Positions 63,885-64,000 of a stretch of DNA of 64,000 nt are shown here, piece after piece. The notes below the pieces were generated by a model. That model had not been told where the DNA came from. It searched no databases and saw nothing but the letters and a program-made list of their open reading frames with translations. This stretch comes from Trichobilharzia regenti (lineage: Eukaryota; Platyhelminthes; Trematoda; Strigeidida; Schistosomatidae). A program made the position numbers and the translations under genes. The stretch covers positions 2,835,517 to 2,899,516 of the forward strand of contig OX235263.1 in NCBI GenBank assembly GCA_944472135.2. The letters are read 5' to 3'. How positions within the stretch are numbered: position 1 is the stretch's first letter; each line of letters opens with the position of its first letter.

Positions 63885-64000
63885 AACAAATAGGACAGAA
63901 ATTACCAGCTCGTTCGCATACTTAATGATATTAGCTTCAAAAGATAACGGTAAGTCATGCAAAACGGAAGAAGTACAACACCTTGAGGTAAACTAGCTTT
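63885..64000 (-). pseudogene. LINE reverse transcriptase relic at the window edge
   Basis: On the minus strand SLPQGVVLLPF is followed, one frame over, by DLPLSFEANIIKYANEL. These correspond to RT motif B (PQGSVLGP-type) and motif C, with YANE in place of YADD. The catalytic Asp pair is lost, so the copy is dead; it continues beyond 64000. Confidence 0.6.

Overview
This window is eukaryotic and almost certainly from a blood fluke (Schistosoma or a close relative). The evidence is AT-rich host exons split by both tiny (50-57 bp) and multi-kilobase introns, together with the repeat repertoire: CR1- and RTE-clade LINEs, a GIY-YIG Penelope element, Boudicca-like LTRs, a Ty3/gypsy element, tRNA-derived SINEs and hammerhead-motif SINE-like repeats. 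Species cannot be fixed from the sequence. Most of the window is transposable-element sequence; only three host loci are supported.

Region 1 (1-24.8 kb) is a nested transposon block. Two near-identical ~1.49-kb arms, each the 3' end of a Boudicca-like LTR element, lie in inverted orientation at 92-1933 and 16950-19141. Between them sit a CR1-like LINE on the minus strand (2.95-8.96 kb) cut by a solo LTR, a broken CR1-like copy on the plus strand (9.1-10.65 kb), and a full-length, uninterrupted Ty3/gypsy element (12194-16739) whose two LTRs appear to differ at one base. Old LTR relics, a SINE and another CR1-like copy with an open RT frame (22.4-24.8 kb) follow.

Region 2 (25-46.5 kb) holds the best host gene, parvin, in five coding exons (28182-37428). 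Its first two introns are 50 and 57 bp. Its last two are 3.1 and 4.8 kb and are filled with SINEs, RTE fragments, a decayed 5' piece of 18S rDNA and a hammerhead-motif repeat. Downstream, a full-length but frameshifted RTE element begins at 39733 with a predicted HDV-like ribozyme fold, joined head-to-tail to a second truncated RTE copy.

Region 3 (46.5-64 kb) has a small intronless RING-finger gene (46727-47293, RNF8-like) on the plus strand. Converging on it is the 3' part of an unrecognised low-complexity host gene on the minus strand: a terminal exon at 49168-49401 and two diverged copies of one internal exon at 55043-55531 and 60873-61337, both in phase 0-0. Penelope, RTE and SINE insertions fill its introns. 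Exon boundaries come from splice consensus, phase agreement and homology by eye; no alignment or search was run.
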